From: Lutjanus erythropterus
Taxonomy: Eukaryota; Chordata; Actinopteri; Lutjaniformes; Lutjanidae
Length of the DNA: 64,000 nucleotides
Direction of reading: 5' to 3'
NCBI GenBank assembly: GCA_020091685.1
Contig: CM034591.1
Location: 26,875,312 to 26,939,311, forward strand
Part shown: positions 21,411-34,013 of the stretch, piece after piece
Position numbering within the stretch: the first letter of the stretch is position 1
How the letters are laid out: each line of letters starts with the position of its first letter
Program-made: the position numbers and the translations under genes
Notes under the pieces: generated by a model
Database searches by the model: none
What the model was told of the DNA's origin: nothing
What the model saw: only the letters and a program-made list of their open reading frames with translations

Positions 21411-22853
21411 CACACTCTTAACTCTTTGTCTTCTATGGACCTTATTTAAATCTCCGTTTTTAAAATGGAGCAACAATTTGTTCCTGTTTCATTCATTTTT
21501 ATTTCAGTGGAATGAAGTGAAGCCTGCATGCTGTGCATTCATTCACATCGTCTCAATGAAGAACATTCAGACAAAAGAAAGAAAACAAACAAAAAGATTA
21601 TAGATAGAAATAGAGAGAGATTAAATTCTACAAAATGTATCACAATTGTTTACTTTTCAATGAATAGAGAGCTTATGTAGGCTACTTAATTTTAGATCTT
21701 ACAATATTTTGCTGTGTTTACTGCAGCATATCACACCTTGTTTATCTCTCATAAAATATCACTTCATCTGATTAATTCCAATATCTAACATTTCTGTTAT
21801 TTTTTATTATTAAAATTACTTTATTGTCCCACATGGTGGGATATTTATCTTATGCCAATCGCCCATGCTGCAGCCACAGAGTAAAATACATAAATATATA
21901 CACATAAAATATACATACAAAGGGTCCAAAAACGCCAGACAGGCTTAAAAGAGCTAACATATCAGCAATAATGATCCAAATAAAGGAAGACTCTATTTTC
22001 ATATTATCCTAAATCACAGCATGGTCCACTGCAACCTCCAAATATTAGGAAGCACAATATTTATAGTTAATTATTATATATATTGGAAATAACTACAACT
22101 GAAGTGGCATGAATGGATGATGTTGTCTAGTAACTTTAGAGAAACTGAACAAAAATATGAAAGGTGGATTGAGGAGATCTGTCATGCCCCTGCGCACCAT
22201 TATAAAACTCAACACTGCCACCTTTTGGACACGCATGTGCATGGGATTCCCCTTTCAATCACTGTAACAGTCCTCACACAGACTTCTGAGAAGGAATAAA
22301 AGATGTTATAAAGCGATGGAAAACATACTGTTTGCACAACACACACATATATATTAAGTGTCTTTATTTTATTTATTTTATTGAGGAAAATATATCAATA
22401 CTCCTTTTTCTTTTTCTTTTTCTTTTTCAAAGGAGTTATGTAAGGAAGTCAGACCTGTGTGGGAGAAGTCATGTCAGTGGACGTGCATGCCAGTGAACCC
22501 AGTGTTCCATCCAAAGTGATATTACGTCCCAAAGCCATAAAAATCACTTTATCTAAGCATGAAGTCACATAAACCACTCGAGCACATTGCACTTTATCTC
22601 AGTTCAGAGGTCTCCTACTTTTAATTGACTCATGTGCAACAGCACCATCAGGCCATCTTAGTATTTCTAGTTTCCATATGACTGTGTCAAGAGTATGTGT
22701 TCAACAGAACACTGTAATTTTAGCCAGAGGATACAGAAGACCCCCCATCATACTGTTTTACATATATTTTATTGTACATTTACAGAATAGACAACTTATT
22801 TCACAGTAGGTGTGAAATGATACTGACTCAAATAGTTTGAGCAGACTGGCTTG
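21411..22853. other. Gene-free stretch upstream of maf
   Basis: No exon seen. 21815-21930 (TTTATTGTCCCACATGGTGG and a following A-rich run) resembles the end of a fish interspersed repeat. A (CTTTT)n microsatellite lies at 22402-22428. Confidence 0.45.
22402..22428. repeat. (CTTTTT)n microsatellite
   Basis: Four or five consecutive CTTTTT-type units. Confidence 0.9.
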
Positions 22854-23859
22854 CAGAGGTGGGACCAAGTCAGAGGTTATTATACCTGAAATCTGTAATT
22901 TTTGACATGCAAGTTTTGCATACTGCAATTTGTTTTATGATGATCATAACATATTTTTTGTACATGAACAAAATTACTATTGGTATAATTTATTTCCAGT
23001 TGGAGCTCAGTAACACAATGTTAGTTCTTTAATTAAGGACAGTTCACCCAAAAAAAATCAAATTTACCATATTATTTGTCTGGCCTGTAGTTCTATTTAT
23101 CCAGCTTGATTGTTCTGGTGTATGTTATCAGAAAATGGAGATATTGGCTGTTGTGATGTCTGCCTTGCCTCCAGTATAATGGGTATAAATGGCACTCAGC
23201 ATGTGGGGCTTTAAGTGCCCAAAAGAGTACTTTTGAAAAACCTAACAGCAAGGTCTCTTCCCAGAAATCATCACCCAATTACTCAAGATGATCAACAGAC
23301 CTTGTTGTGTGCAGTTTCTTGTAGGAACTCTTTTTTTCTAGAATCTACCAGAACTGCTTTCTTTCCACTAGAGACACTGGTGTGGAATTTTTCGAATGAA
23401 CGAATTTTTTGACGTTGTGAGCACCACAAGCTGAGTGCCATTTAGTTCCATTATATTAGAGAGAAGGCAGACATCTTTGCCGCCATTATCCAAAACTCGG
23501 CAACTCACACCAAAACAATCTAAATGGATAAATAGCATTACAGGTAAGAAAAAAAATATGCATTTTTGATTTTGCGGTGAACTGACAACTTGCTGACACT
23601 GAATAGTGTTAATGTTTGTGGATTCAGGAAATTCAGGGGAATGAACTGATTCATGGATCCACACTTTTTAAATAACACTTTTTAATCTTTGGGCCGTGGG
23701 GAAGGTATCAAGTATTTTCAATTAATAGGCTCAAGTCCAAGTGAAGTCACAAGTCACTGGTGTTAAAGTACCTTCTTTGAATTTGTCAAGTCAAGTCTAA
23801 AGTCATCAAAATTGAGTCTGACTTGAGTCCAAGTCATATGACTTGAGTCCACACTTCTG
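22854..23859. mobile_element. hAT-like MITE with perfect 8-bp target duplication
   Basis: Left terminus CAGAGGTGGGACCAAGTCA; right terminus, reverse complemented, CAGAAGTGTGGACTCAAGTCA. The right part carries several CAAGTC repeats. CTGGCTTG occurs immediately outside both ends (22846-22853 and 23860-23867): an exact 8-bp target-site duplication, the hallmark of hAT elements, whose termini often start CAGNGGTG. No transposase is present. Family A copy 2 is inserted at 23035-23591. Confidence 0.9.
23035..23591. mobile_element. Fold-back DNA transposon, family A copy 2, nested
   Basis: Starts AAGGACAGTTCACCC and ends GGTGAACTGACAACTT, inverted relatives of the termini at 2079 and 2813. Internal segments match copy 1: CTATTTATCCAGCTTGATTG, AACAGCAAGGTCT, TTAGTTCCATTATATT and AATGGATAAATAGC. 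It is more decayed at the right end than copy 1. It lies inside the hAT-like MITE, so it inserted later. Confidence 0.75.
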
Positions 23860-24235
23860 CTGGCTTGCGAGCGTAACTTATGATGAAGTTCCTGATATAA
23901 TGCTAATTTATTCATCTTTATTTCTATGCATTGACCTGAATTCATCAACATGGATGACTTCAGTGTGGGATTTATTTCACCCATATTGTCTGCATTAATG
24001 GCAAAATGCAATTAACTGATGACACATGGCAGTTTACTCATTCAATAATAATGCAATTTGTTTGGGAACAGCGTGATGTAAGCTGTACTGAGGCTCGGTC
24101 TCACAGGCCAGTCAGAGTGTTGATTTCTTTTGTGGCCTCTCTTGACATGGTGCTGACAAATAACCATTTCTTTCCTGTGACAAAAGCCTATAATCATAGT
24201 CTGTCTCTCTCTAACTCTCCAAGTGTATGATCTCA

Positions 24236-24400
24236 TCGCTGCGACGATTTTGTATTTTTAGATTCCTGGGTGCACACTATTTAATGATAGGCCAAATCAG
24301 TCACGTCTCTGCTGCCAGAAGCTGTGGAAGATGATCCTGCCAATCAGCCGGATATTTTCATAACCATAAGGAGTTCAACACGTCCAAAACCGTAGCTCAG
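24236..24400. promoter_or_regulatory. Candidate conserved non-coding element
   Basis: Repeat-free block with balanced composition, 3.4-3.6 kb upstream of the maf ATG, containing two CCAAT-type cores (GCCAAATCAG, GCCAATCAGC) and TTTAATGATAGG. The call rests on texture alone. Confidence 0.2.
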
Positions 24401-27042
24401 ATAGCGTCTTTCAGTTGTCTCTGTTTTGAATTTGGTGGAAACACTCTGTTTTTCTGTCTGTCTCTTTGATTTGTGTGGCTTTATGTGATGTCATAACTGC
24501 TATAGTGAGTGGAGGATGAGTATCTCAAAAGACGCAGAATGAAGTCAACTAAACACGCAAGTATCAATGCCAGTTACTGAATGTTCTAGTAAAGGGGTAA
24601 GTGGATGCATCTGCTTGCAAGTTAATACAACACACTGTGCATGTGGCTCAAACAAAACTCAAATAGAACCCTATTGTTTCTATTTCCATTCTGTTGCCTT
24701 GTCATCTGTTTGGGCTTACCTGTTCATGGGAAGGCACAGCAGTGGCCCGTTCCCTGGGGTACGGCCACAGCAGAGCGAGACTAATACACAAACGAAGGGA
24801 GAGCTCATTAGTCATGACAGAAGAAAGTGGCGGACCTAATTTAGCTGCTTTTGTGCCTTTGAAGTTATTGATGATGCGGAGCTGAGAGAGATCTACATGG
24901 AGAGGATTGGGCTGCTGTGAGGAGAACTTATCAAGTCAGGAAGGAGGAAGTGATGAGGTGGAAGAGCAACCCAGGTTAGAAATGTGAACATTACAATATC
25001 ATTCAAAGGTTCAAACCCGTGTTTCTGACGTTTTGGGGGATTTCTCAAATCACATAAGACAGAAGAGTGTAGTTGTTAAAGCCATAGACATTAAATGCAC
25101 CTAACAACAAATGCTAATTGTTGTTTGTTAATCTTAACAAAATTCACACAAGCTCAATTTGTGCTCAACTCACACTCATACAGTTAAAGGTATTGTTCAG
25201 GATTCATTTCTCGGAGGGCCATTTGTTACAAATTTATCCCACTATCAGCTGTGACATGCTTCATCCTGCAAGCTAACCCACATGTTCTGTTCCCGTCCAT
25301 TATTATCTAGCTTTTGGCAGAGCTACTTTGATACTATTTCAAAAATACTCGTGAGAACTATAAATGTCTCTCCCAATATTGCCATATTTGTGTGTCCAGA
25401 AGACGGCAACTGATACACCTCCAAGCAATTTGATATTCTTGCTTTCACCTCCTTACTGACCACACGTCATCTCCTTCTCCAATGGAAGTCCACTAAAGCT
25501 CCTTCAAGCACTCAGTGGCTCAGGCATTTCATATCCTTTCTAAAGCTAGATAAGACTGAATATTTATTGAGTGGTACTTCTGAAAAGTTCTACAATAAGT
25601 GGCAGTCCTTTTTAACGTTTTTCAGCTCTCTCCTGCAGCTCTACTCTCTTCTGCTGATGATCAGAACTGGTGAAAACACGAGCTGGTTCATGCGATTGCG
25701 CAAAGACTCCATGCTCCAAGAATCTTGAACTGAATCAGTTCAAGAACCAGAGCTTATTTGGTGGAAAGGGGCCGTTGCAAAGTTCAGAATGACTATATCA
25801 GAGTTAACACCATCTTTTTTACAATGTAATGTATGTATTTTATTTAAAACTGCTGTGTCACGTTCTGGACTGAATTATCATCTCGTGTTGACTTAATAGC
25901 AAATCCAGAATTCTAAGACTTTTGGAATGGTGTAGGGTCTGAGATTCAAACCCCTTTCTCACCAGCCTTTCATTAGATTATTGACATAGTATACTGTTGG
26001 TGGGGATTAAGTCTTAAAGTGATCAGAGACGAGTTCTAATGTCCCTCTCTTCACAATTCCAAACACTGACACATGCTCCTGATAAGACTGGGAAGGCTCA
26101 GGGCTGTCCCACTGTAAAATTGGCAACTGTTTAAGGGCTTTTTTTTTTTTTTTAAAGAAACTCTTGAAGGACGCTTTTCATAAGTCTGCAGACTTTGCGT
26201 AAGGTAAAAAAAACCCACAATCCAAAGCAATGAAACATTAAAAGAGACTGTGGAATTGCGTATCTCTTGGACTTCCATGAGTGACAGCGTAAAGACGAGT
26301 TGAAAACACATTATTTTTGATTGCTGTGTGTGAAACATGCTTGTCTTTTAATGTTATTATTAATTTATTTCAGTTTATTTGTTTATTTAAAAAAAACCCA
26401 ATATTTATTTATTTATTTATTCCCCAAAATAGTATGCAGGCTGTCCACTCTTGTTTTTCTGGGGATGAGGTGGGAGTGTGAGCTTTTAATTATTAGAAAA
26501 ATAATGTTTCATATGTCATTCTTTGTATCTAGTGTATGCTAGTAAGTATACTGTAAAATAGAAAAAAATGCAAGTTATAAAAAAAGGAAACTGGATCTAT
26601 GTTTTAGTCTACAGTAATTTGTTAATACACAGACTGTGATGGGAATGTCCTTTGAGCAACAGACCAGGCAAAGAGTTTTACAAGAAATCAGATTCACAGA
26701 ATTGTCCTGTCTGTCCCTGGTGACAGAAAGTAACACAAAAAGTCAGGAATTATACGATGTCAAATTATCAAAACAAATTCAGCATCTAACTTCCATTGTA
26801 CTGAATGTTTCATAGAGATAAGACACGCATCGGTCAATAGTTCGCAATCATCTTCTCAGAAGATACTTTGAAATGTAAACAAATTCAAACCTTTAACCTA
26901 AACTCAACAATTACATGAGGAGTGTCATTTAGATTAGAGTATTAAAGGTGGTGTCAGAGCTCGTCTCATTCTGGAGAGCAATAGAGGCGGCTGAGTGGAA
27001 AGAGCAGAGGTCACTGAGTTGTTTGCTGTATGTCTGTTAGAC

Positions 27043-27064
27043 TGTGTGTGTGTGTGTGTGTGTG
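27043..27064. repeat. GT microsatellite
   Basis: Eleven GT units. Confidence 0.95.
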
Positions 27065-28198
27065 GTTGTGGGGGTTGCTCAGCTCCAGACAGGGCTGGAT
27101 AAGGCCATCTAATCAGCCTCTTTGCATTCCAACACTTTTGTAAGCCAGCCCTAACCTGAGCGCTACAACTGTATCCATGTCTGCAGTGTTGAATACCTGC
27201 AAGCTGATAGCACCTGCAAACACACAGGCAGCATGGGTGAAGAGCTTTTAATATGACAAAACCACTTTGTTTGAGCATTGCTTTTAACTTTAAAATGAAG
27301 AAGACAGACAGAAACTCTACCCGTGCTTTACATCTCTACTAACATGGTGTTGCTCTCGGGCAATGCAATTCCATCAACAGTTTAGTGAGAACAACAAAGC
27401 TGGAATATCAATTTTCACCCCACCAACAGAATGTGGGCACAGCTATGTCATAATTACCTTAATCCATTAGTCAGGAGGAGGGTGAGGCTGAGAAGGGTGC
27501 GACAGAGGACACAGCAGACAAAACAAGGTCAGGAGGAGAGCACATCTGTAGTCTGAGGTGGATTTTGGATGGCCTCTCTGACACTGCTGGAAAGTATTTG
27601 GAAGCCTTCAGCCAGCAGGCCTGTGTGTGTGACTGGAGAATGTATGACCCCGAGCTCGTATCACTTCTGAGGCTCGATGGCGAGGGACCGGCAGTAAACC
27701 AGTGAATGTGTTACAGTGCTGTGAACAGCAAGAGTCACACATGTTTTCTAGACTGTCTCAGTGTCACATGACCAGTGGGTGACACAGAGTTTTGAGGTTT
27801 AATCTCTCATATTTATTCCACTTCCCCCTTCCAACTGAATATTTGCCAAGTTAAATAACATGTCTGCTAATTAATACTGTGCAGCCTGTAAATGTAGGCA
27901 ACTCTGTTCACCACATGTACAGTAATCGAAGTCGACTGGTCAATATTGCACAAGAGCTGGCAGAGTGGCTTGCATATTAGCCATAATTACATTCACATGA
28001 ACATAATGTATTGGTTTACTGTCATGTGTAAGGTTAATGTGTATAGCAATTTAATGATATATTAACTGTTGGATAGCTCTCCAGCCTTATCTCCTTTGGA
28101 TGTCCTCGATGCCTTCACATGACTTAGACTTTCATCTCCAAGTCTGTACGTGTGTGCATGTATGTGTGGTGCTTGAGCCTGTTTACCTGGATATCTCT

Positions 28199-28220
28199 GT
28201 GTGTGTGTGTGTGTGTGTGT
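28199..28220. repeat. GT microsatellite
   Basis: Eleven GT units. Confidence 0.95.
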
Positions 28221-28579
28221 CAGTGTTTACATCTTGATGCATGCATTTGTATGTGTGTGGTTATTGTCTGAATTGTAATATAACAAATACTTCAAAATAC
28301 TTAAAATGACAGTTTTCTACCAGACTAAGTAAACATATACATGCAATTTATGCAATTATGAGAAAACAAAGCAATTCTGAGAGGAACCATGAATAAAAAT
28401 CATTGCATCATTTTATCATGATAATTTTACTGTTCTAGAAATGATTAGTATACAGGAAGGAACAAAATATTTTGCACAATATCTATAAATTTATCCTTTC
28501 ACTAAGATACAATATCTACTCCGAGTCCCGGTCAAGATGGGCAGCAAAAAATTAAAGGTCACAAAAACCAAAAACACAA

Positions 28580-28775
28580 ACACATCAAAACAAAAGAAAC
28601 AGATACAAAACATCCAAAAAAATCCTCAAGTCAAGCAGGACAAAATAGTCCCATGTCACTTATTTATCTGACCCACATCACAATAGACAAATGTTGTTTT
28701 CCAAATACAGAATGCAAAGCATACAAAACAAAAACATACCAAGACAAAAGAAACAGATACAAAACACACCTGGAT
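28580..28775. repeat. Spaced direct repeat
   Basis: ACAAAAGAAACAGATACAAA occurs at about 28590 and again at about 28744, both followed by ACA(C/T)CC-like sequence, in an A-rich context. It could be the tail of a retroelement or local slippage. Confidence 0.5.
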
Positions 28776-30989
28776 CAGGGGTTAAAGGAATCATGGCAAA
28801 GTAATGGCACTTACACAAAACGATGACACTGTTCTGTGGCAACAGGTTTTGAAGTATTTTTGAACATGGTAACAGAGGGTAAGCATGAACATAAATGAAT
28901 GTAAAAACTACTTAAAATGGTCACAATCATCACCATAAAGTTACCAACACTTCTCTCTGACACTAGCTAAACTAAGAATTCAAAAAGGTACAGTTTGTAA
29001 TGTATCAGGGATATTGTGTTAGCTTGTATTGAACTCTATGCATATGCATTCATGATATTGTAACGCCTCCTTAAAGTTATCATTACAGGGCCAGTAGGAA
29101 TTGTAGTAATGTATGCAGGAGTTGTCGCCTCGTACATGAGGTTCTGGCCAGTGTCTAGCCTCCACCCCCAGCTTCTCCTCCTGTGCCCTTGAGCTACTGT
29201 AGCCTGGGACTGACATGAACAATAAAGTGTAATTTTCACAATTACAGAGCTTTAGTGAACTAATTACAGCAGAGATCCAACAGAAATATCAGAGAACAAG
29301 ACTGTTTAGACTCCTGAGCTGAAATGTCTTTGCCCTATTGTTGAGCAGAGGAAAATGTGTAAAAAGAAGAAAATGTGAAGGGAGTTTGTGTGTGTGGGGA
29401 GGTGATGGTGGTGGAGGATAACATACTAACCACATGTACTGTATGTAAACAGACAATCACACTGACCTGACGTTTTGTTTTTGTTGTTTAACTCATGGAC
29501 ATTATCTTATCTATGATGTTTTCAGATTCATTCCTCATCTCTTACATGGTCATTACGCTGAACTTAATGAGGCTGTCTCCTCATTGTGTTCAACACAGTG
29601 TTTGTCAAATATGCCAATACAGGCCATTGACTTAGTGAAGATATCCAGGAGCGATGACTGTCTGCCTTTAAGCCACAGTTTGACAAAAGCCTCAGAATTT
29701 CAAGAAGAGTTACCAAACACTATCTGTCAAGAGGCCTCGAGTCTCAAACATCTCTTACACTGGAGGTTCAGGAGGTATAGATTGCTAGATTGGAACATAA
29801 TTAAATACAGAAATATATAATAAATAATATTTTCATATCACTATAATTTGAATTACAACTGATAATGCAGATGTACATAATATCATAATTTTTGCGATAG
29901 TAACAGCTTTCTTTTTTCAATTTGTCACAGATATCTGCTCAGTGATGCTGTTGATGTCCCTCTTGTTTTCCTCTGATATCACAGATATCTCCGATCACAG
30001 ACAAACACATCACCCCCCACACTAACAAGTAAATAAAAACACACAAGCAGACACAATAACATAAACTGACTCCCAAATGCATGCATGGTTACACAAATGC
30101 ACATAGGGGGACACGAATGCGCATGCTCATAGCCTAATGAGAGATTTTCTGACCTTTCTTCATGTACCCCTGGAGAATATTGATGAATCCCCTTTTAAAA
30201 ATAACTCTCGCCTTGTAGGGTCATTAAATGATTTACAGTTATTTCACCAACACATAATTATTACATTTATTATGTTGGACTGTACAGGGTAGGGCCATTG
30301 TGGTGGGAGGTGGACCTTTTAGCACACAATAGAGGCGATTAAAAGTTTATTTTACGTGCATACACTGTACTTATGTTCCACTCAGAAGTTAACATTGCAC
30401 AAAAAGAGTTTACAGCTTTTAGAGTGGTACATTAGCTGCTATGAAACTAAACCTGTAGCATTTATGGTGCATTGTTAGATTAGTGAAGGAGGGGAATGTG
30501 AGAACACAAAGTTGTAGTGTTGGCTCTGGCAAGTCATGTTTAATTTTCACATAATATTCTGCAACTCTGGTCCTGAATTTCAGCCATTTCGAATTGTAGG
30601 ATTTGCAGTGACATTTAAGTCTTTTACTGTCACCTAATCTAAACCTTTATGAAGAAAACCTTTGTCACAATGAAACGTGAGTGGATGAGTTTTGTCCCCT
30701 CGCAGATCATTCCTATTACCCGTGTCAAATCAGACATAATCTGACGTAGTAAGCTAAGTAATCACAGGTAATGTCACATTTGGTCTTATGGCAAGAAGAC
30801 TAATCGGCACATTCAAATTGCAGGGTTATGGAATTATCTTTGGCAGAGCCATCTCTGACCTGCAAATGTGCATCACTTGCTTGCACTGTACTGCCAATGT
30901 CATTACCAATATTATCAAGGCCTTTGTGTGTTTGAATCCTGCTGTCTGTATCTGTTCCTAATAATGATATCTTCTCAATTGTTACACTG

Positions 30990-31330
30990 CTAAGCTGGTT
31001 AAAATGTCATCTGACTGTGATTGTGAGCATGGCCCTTCAAACACTCCCAGTGGGTGAGGCGCTTAATGTTCATTTGAGCCTTGCGTTGAGCACCCGGCAT
31101 TAAAAAGCCCGACTGAAGCCCAAATGAAGATGATTTAAATGAACTCATTTGAGGAACATTTAATTACCATTGGAGCGTAATTGAATGTTTCTCTGAGGTG
31201 CTGAGTGACTCGTAATGAAATGAGAAAGACTGGGGAGATACTGACGAGGCTGTGCACTGATGCTGATAGTCAGGCCCGTTCTCAGCCTGCAGGATGGATA
31301 AAATGATCAGAGAAGCGTCTACTAGATAAA
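30990..31330. promoter_or_regulatory. Candidate conserved enhancer-like block
   Basis: A repeat-free block 10 kb upstream of maf with several homeodomain cores: TAATTA (31161-31166), TAATTG (31178-31183), TAATGA (31213-31218). A Maf half-site TGCTGA runs into GTGACTC (31199-31211), and GATGATTTAAATGAACTCAT occurs near 31130. Such packing is typical of vertebrate developmental enhancers, but conservation has not been tested. Confidence 0.35.
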
Positions 31331-31426
31331 TAAATCCATCACTGCTAAATTATCCTCAAAATTGCAAAAACAAAGCAAAGTCTGCTGATCCTCACAGGGT
31401 AAGTTAGTTCATTTTTAGGTTGTATT

Positions 31427-31640
31427 TTAAAGGGATATTTTGGGTTATTTGAAGTGGGGTTGCGTGAGGTACTTATCGATTGCCAATGCATTACTTACAG
31501 TAGATAGCAGTCAGCACATCCTTAGTTTGTAGTAGCAGAGAGGGGCACCAGCCCAGAAGCTTAGCAATGGACTGCTGTGCATGGAGTCTGCAACATAAGG
31601 TATTTTAGCCACTTTAAAAAGATCCCCCTATAATAAAATT
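31427..31640 (+). mobile_element. Fragment of a teleost interspersed repeat
   Basis: TTAAAGGGATATTTTGGGTT followed by GGTACTTATCGATTGCCAATG and TTACAGTAGATAGCAGTCAGC resembles a short repeat widely seen in percomorph fish. Only the left end is recognisable; no partner terminus was found. Recognition is from memory of the family, not from a search. Confidence 0.45.
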
Positions 31641-33830
31641 GATATTGGTTTATGTACACTACATTTAGGATGTTTTCACAGCTTTAACTTGTCATCAGAC
31701 AGCCTTTTGTGATGGGAACCCACCTCTATACTGTCCAAATTTTGCTCTTTCCAAACCAACCACTGCTGCCTTGATCTGTTTATTAGTTTGTGTTATTGTG
31801 ACTTCTGTGGTTAAGTTCAGTTCAATGCATTGTTGATTTAGTTTAAACAGAAATGTTAGTGTAGAGATGGATGAGTGGGGTGGAGTCAGAGGAATAGGTA
31901 AGGGGTGGGCAGTATTTATAGGGCAGGTGTGCAGCTTGCCCAGTTAAAGTCCCTTCCTCTGGACACATGTTGTTAAGCCCAGGCTACCATTGGACCTACC
32001 ATTACAGCCGGCATATTTCATGGCCTTTGGAAATTCCCACATCACAACATCCTCACACCTGCACCATCCATTACAGGGGATGCCATTCTCCTGCTGCTCT
32101 CTAAGTGTGTATTTGTGCATGTGTTTGAGAGGAAAAGAGAGATAGTGAGCTCCTCCACATGTGTATACAAGTAAATATGTGTCAGTCTTTACGAGTGGCA
32201 GGAGCAACAGCAGCTGCTCCCCCTGTGGCTCTCTCAGTGTCTGGAAGTGCAAAGGCCTCAAGGCAGAAGGTGCCAAACAAATCTACCTTTTAGCTTCTTG
32301 TAGGGCTGAAGCAAACTGTCATAACAAATATACAGATAGAATATTTAAAAGAAAAAAATTCTGATGTTCCGTTGCTTCCTCACTTGGTGTCTCATTCCTG
32401 TCTCTGTTGAGCCTTTCTGAGAGAGCCAAGCTAGTCAACGTTTGTCAAAGTCTGTTTTGTGTTTGTAATGGGGCTTCAACATAAAGCTAGCGGAAGCTGG
32501 TTGGTTAAATGCTGGTGACGCTATTATAAGGTTAAATCTAGAATATACAAGCCTGCAGTCTGTATGGTGAGAGCATTTCCTGCAGAACAATGAGTCTCCT
32601 GGCTTGTCTGACAGAGACAGACACACAGAGGGAGAGAGATGGGGAAGAGAGACAGAGTGAGGGAGACAGAAAAAGAGAGAGAGAGATCATCATTACACAA
32701 TGTGTGCATCTGCATCCATAGGCTACTGTGTGACAACTAGGGCTGAGCTGATGTATCGCCTGATGATGGTTTACAGTCATCGACCACTAATCCCTTTACC
32801 ATAGTAACATTGTGATTTAAAAGGCTTCTGTATTTGAGGTTTTGTCGCCTCAGAGATGCCATAAGGCAGGAGTTGTTGACAAAGTTCCATTTCTGAAATG
32901 TGGGAGGGAGAGAAAATAAAAGGAAGCTGGAGTTCAAATTAGTGCAGAAAGTTTGCCTTAATGAGTAAGTGTCCATATCATCAGTCAAAAGAAATCATTT
33001 ATATTCTTTTAGAAGAAGTAGATGTTTATAATGGTTAAATTGAGCAATATGTTAACTCCAGCTGCAGAGTGTATATTTAGAGCAGTGGGCTTTTGTTTTC
33101 AGGATAACAGGCTTCGCGATGACTCAACTTACAGTGTTGGACTCGTTGTCACTTGTTATTTTCAAATTACAATGTTGCCCTCGTCTTACGCACCTGCAGT
33201 GTTTCTGCAGCCTGCCTCAGGTTCTGCGAGTCTGGGGAAGATGGGGGAAGACAACTCTCTTCAACCTTAGACTGTTTATTACATAGGAATTCAACCTTTT
33301 TTTTTTGTGCAGTTGCTACTTATTGCTCATTTAATAAACTTACCCAGTTAGGCGAACCCAGGATGCTCCTTTACATTGGTGGGGGTGGCGTGTTGTTTCT
33401 GTGGGTCACTGTTAGTGTGTTTCACAGAGCTTAGCTTTTCACAACTAGAGCATACACAGTATTGAGAGGGTGAAGCTGGTTTGGTGATGCACTGCATCTT
33501 CAGTGATGCTTGGTTTTGATTTGTCTGTTCAGTAGGAAATAGTGGCAGCCATCCTGACAGGGTCAAAAATGGAACCTTTAACAATGACATCAATCATCAA
33601 TCATGATATATCACCATGGCCAATTCGGTGGACATTGTCCAACCAGATTAGCAACTAACGTGGTAAAGTTCATAGCATACCTTTATATCCTGTGCCTCTT
33701 TGCAGCATGACTGTACATACACACAGACTGCACATGAAAACTTTTTGTCGCTCAAAGTTACCTGAACTCATAAAGTAATACAGGAAGCTTGGCATTAATA
33801 TTTAGATTTAAGGACAACTGTCACGAATGT
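31641..33830. other. Gene-free stretch
   Basis: No supported exon. A GA-rich patch at 32605-32690 is simple-sequence-like. Short ORFs on both strands carry no domain. Confidence 0.5.
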
Positions 33831-34013
33831 GATCACAGTTTGCTAACTCAGACCTAGATTAGCAAGCACAACCTCTGCGGTGTGTGGTGTCAGCTGTTCT
33901 TGGCATACGTTCATGCAAATGCGCTACCAGTGAAATGAAAATAATCTACCCCCTAATGTTCATTTGCATACTTGCCAGCCACAAGAACAACACTTGACAA
34001 ACAAATTGTGAAA
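33831..34013. repeat. Imperfect inverted repeat (about 183 bp) with paired octamers
   Basis: GATCACAGTTTGC at the left end pairs with CAAATTGTGAAA at the right. CTGTTCTTGGCATACGTTC pairs with the region 33968-33990, and ATGCAAATG (33913-33921) pairs with CATTTGCAT (33961-33969). The arms are diverged with small gaps. It could be a decayed MITE; the two octamer copies face each other 41 bp apart. Confidence 0.55.

Larger units (their letters stand above)
23868..30980. other. Gene-free desert upstream of maf
   Basis: No supported exon in about 7 kb. Contents: unique-looking blocks at 24236-24400 and 24690-24960 (enhancer-like texture), a possible repeat beginning TTAAAGGTATTGTTCAGG at 25186, a T15 run near 26141, GT microsatellites (27043-27064, 28199-28220), a spaced direct repeat at 28586 and 28740, and homeodomain-type cores around 27450-27475. 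Confidence 0.5.

Noticed and set aside
29019..29239. Overlapping 67-codon ORFs on the minus strand
   Set aside because: Two frames of the same segment open by chance; the AATAAAG motif at 29221 alone does not make a gene.
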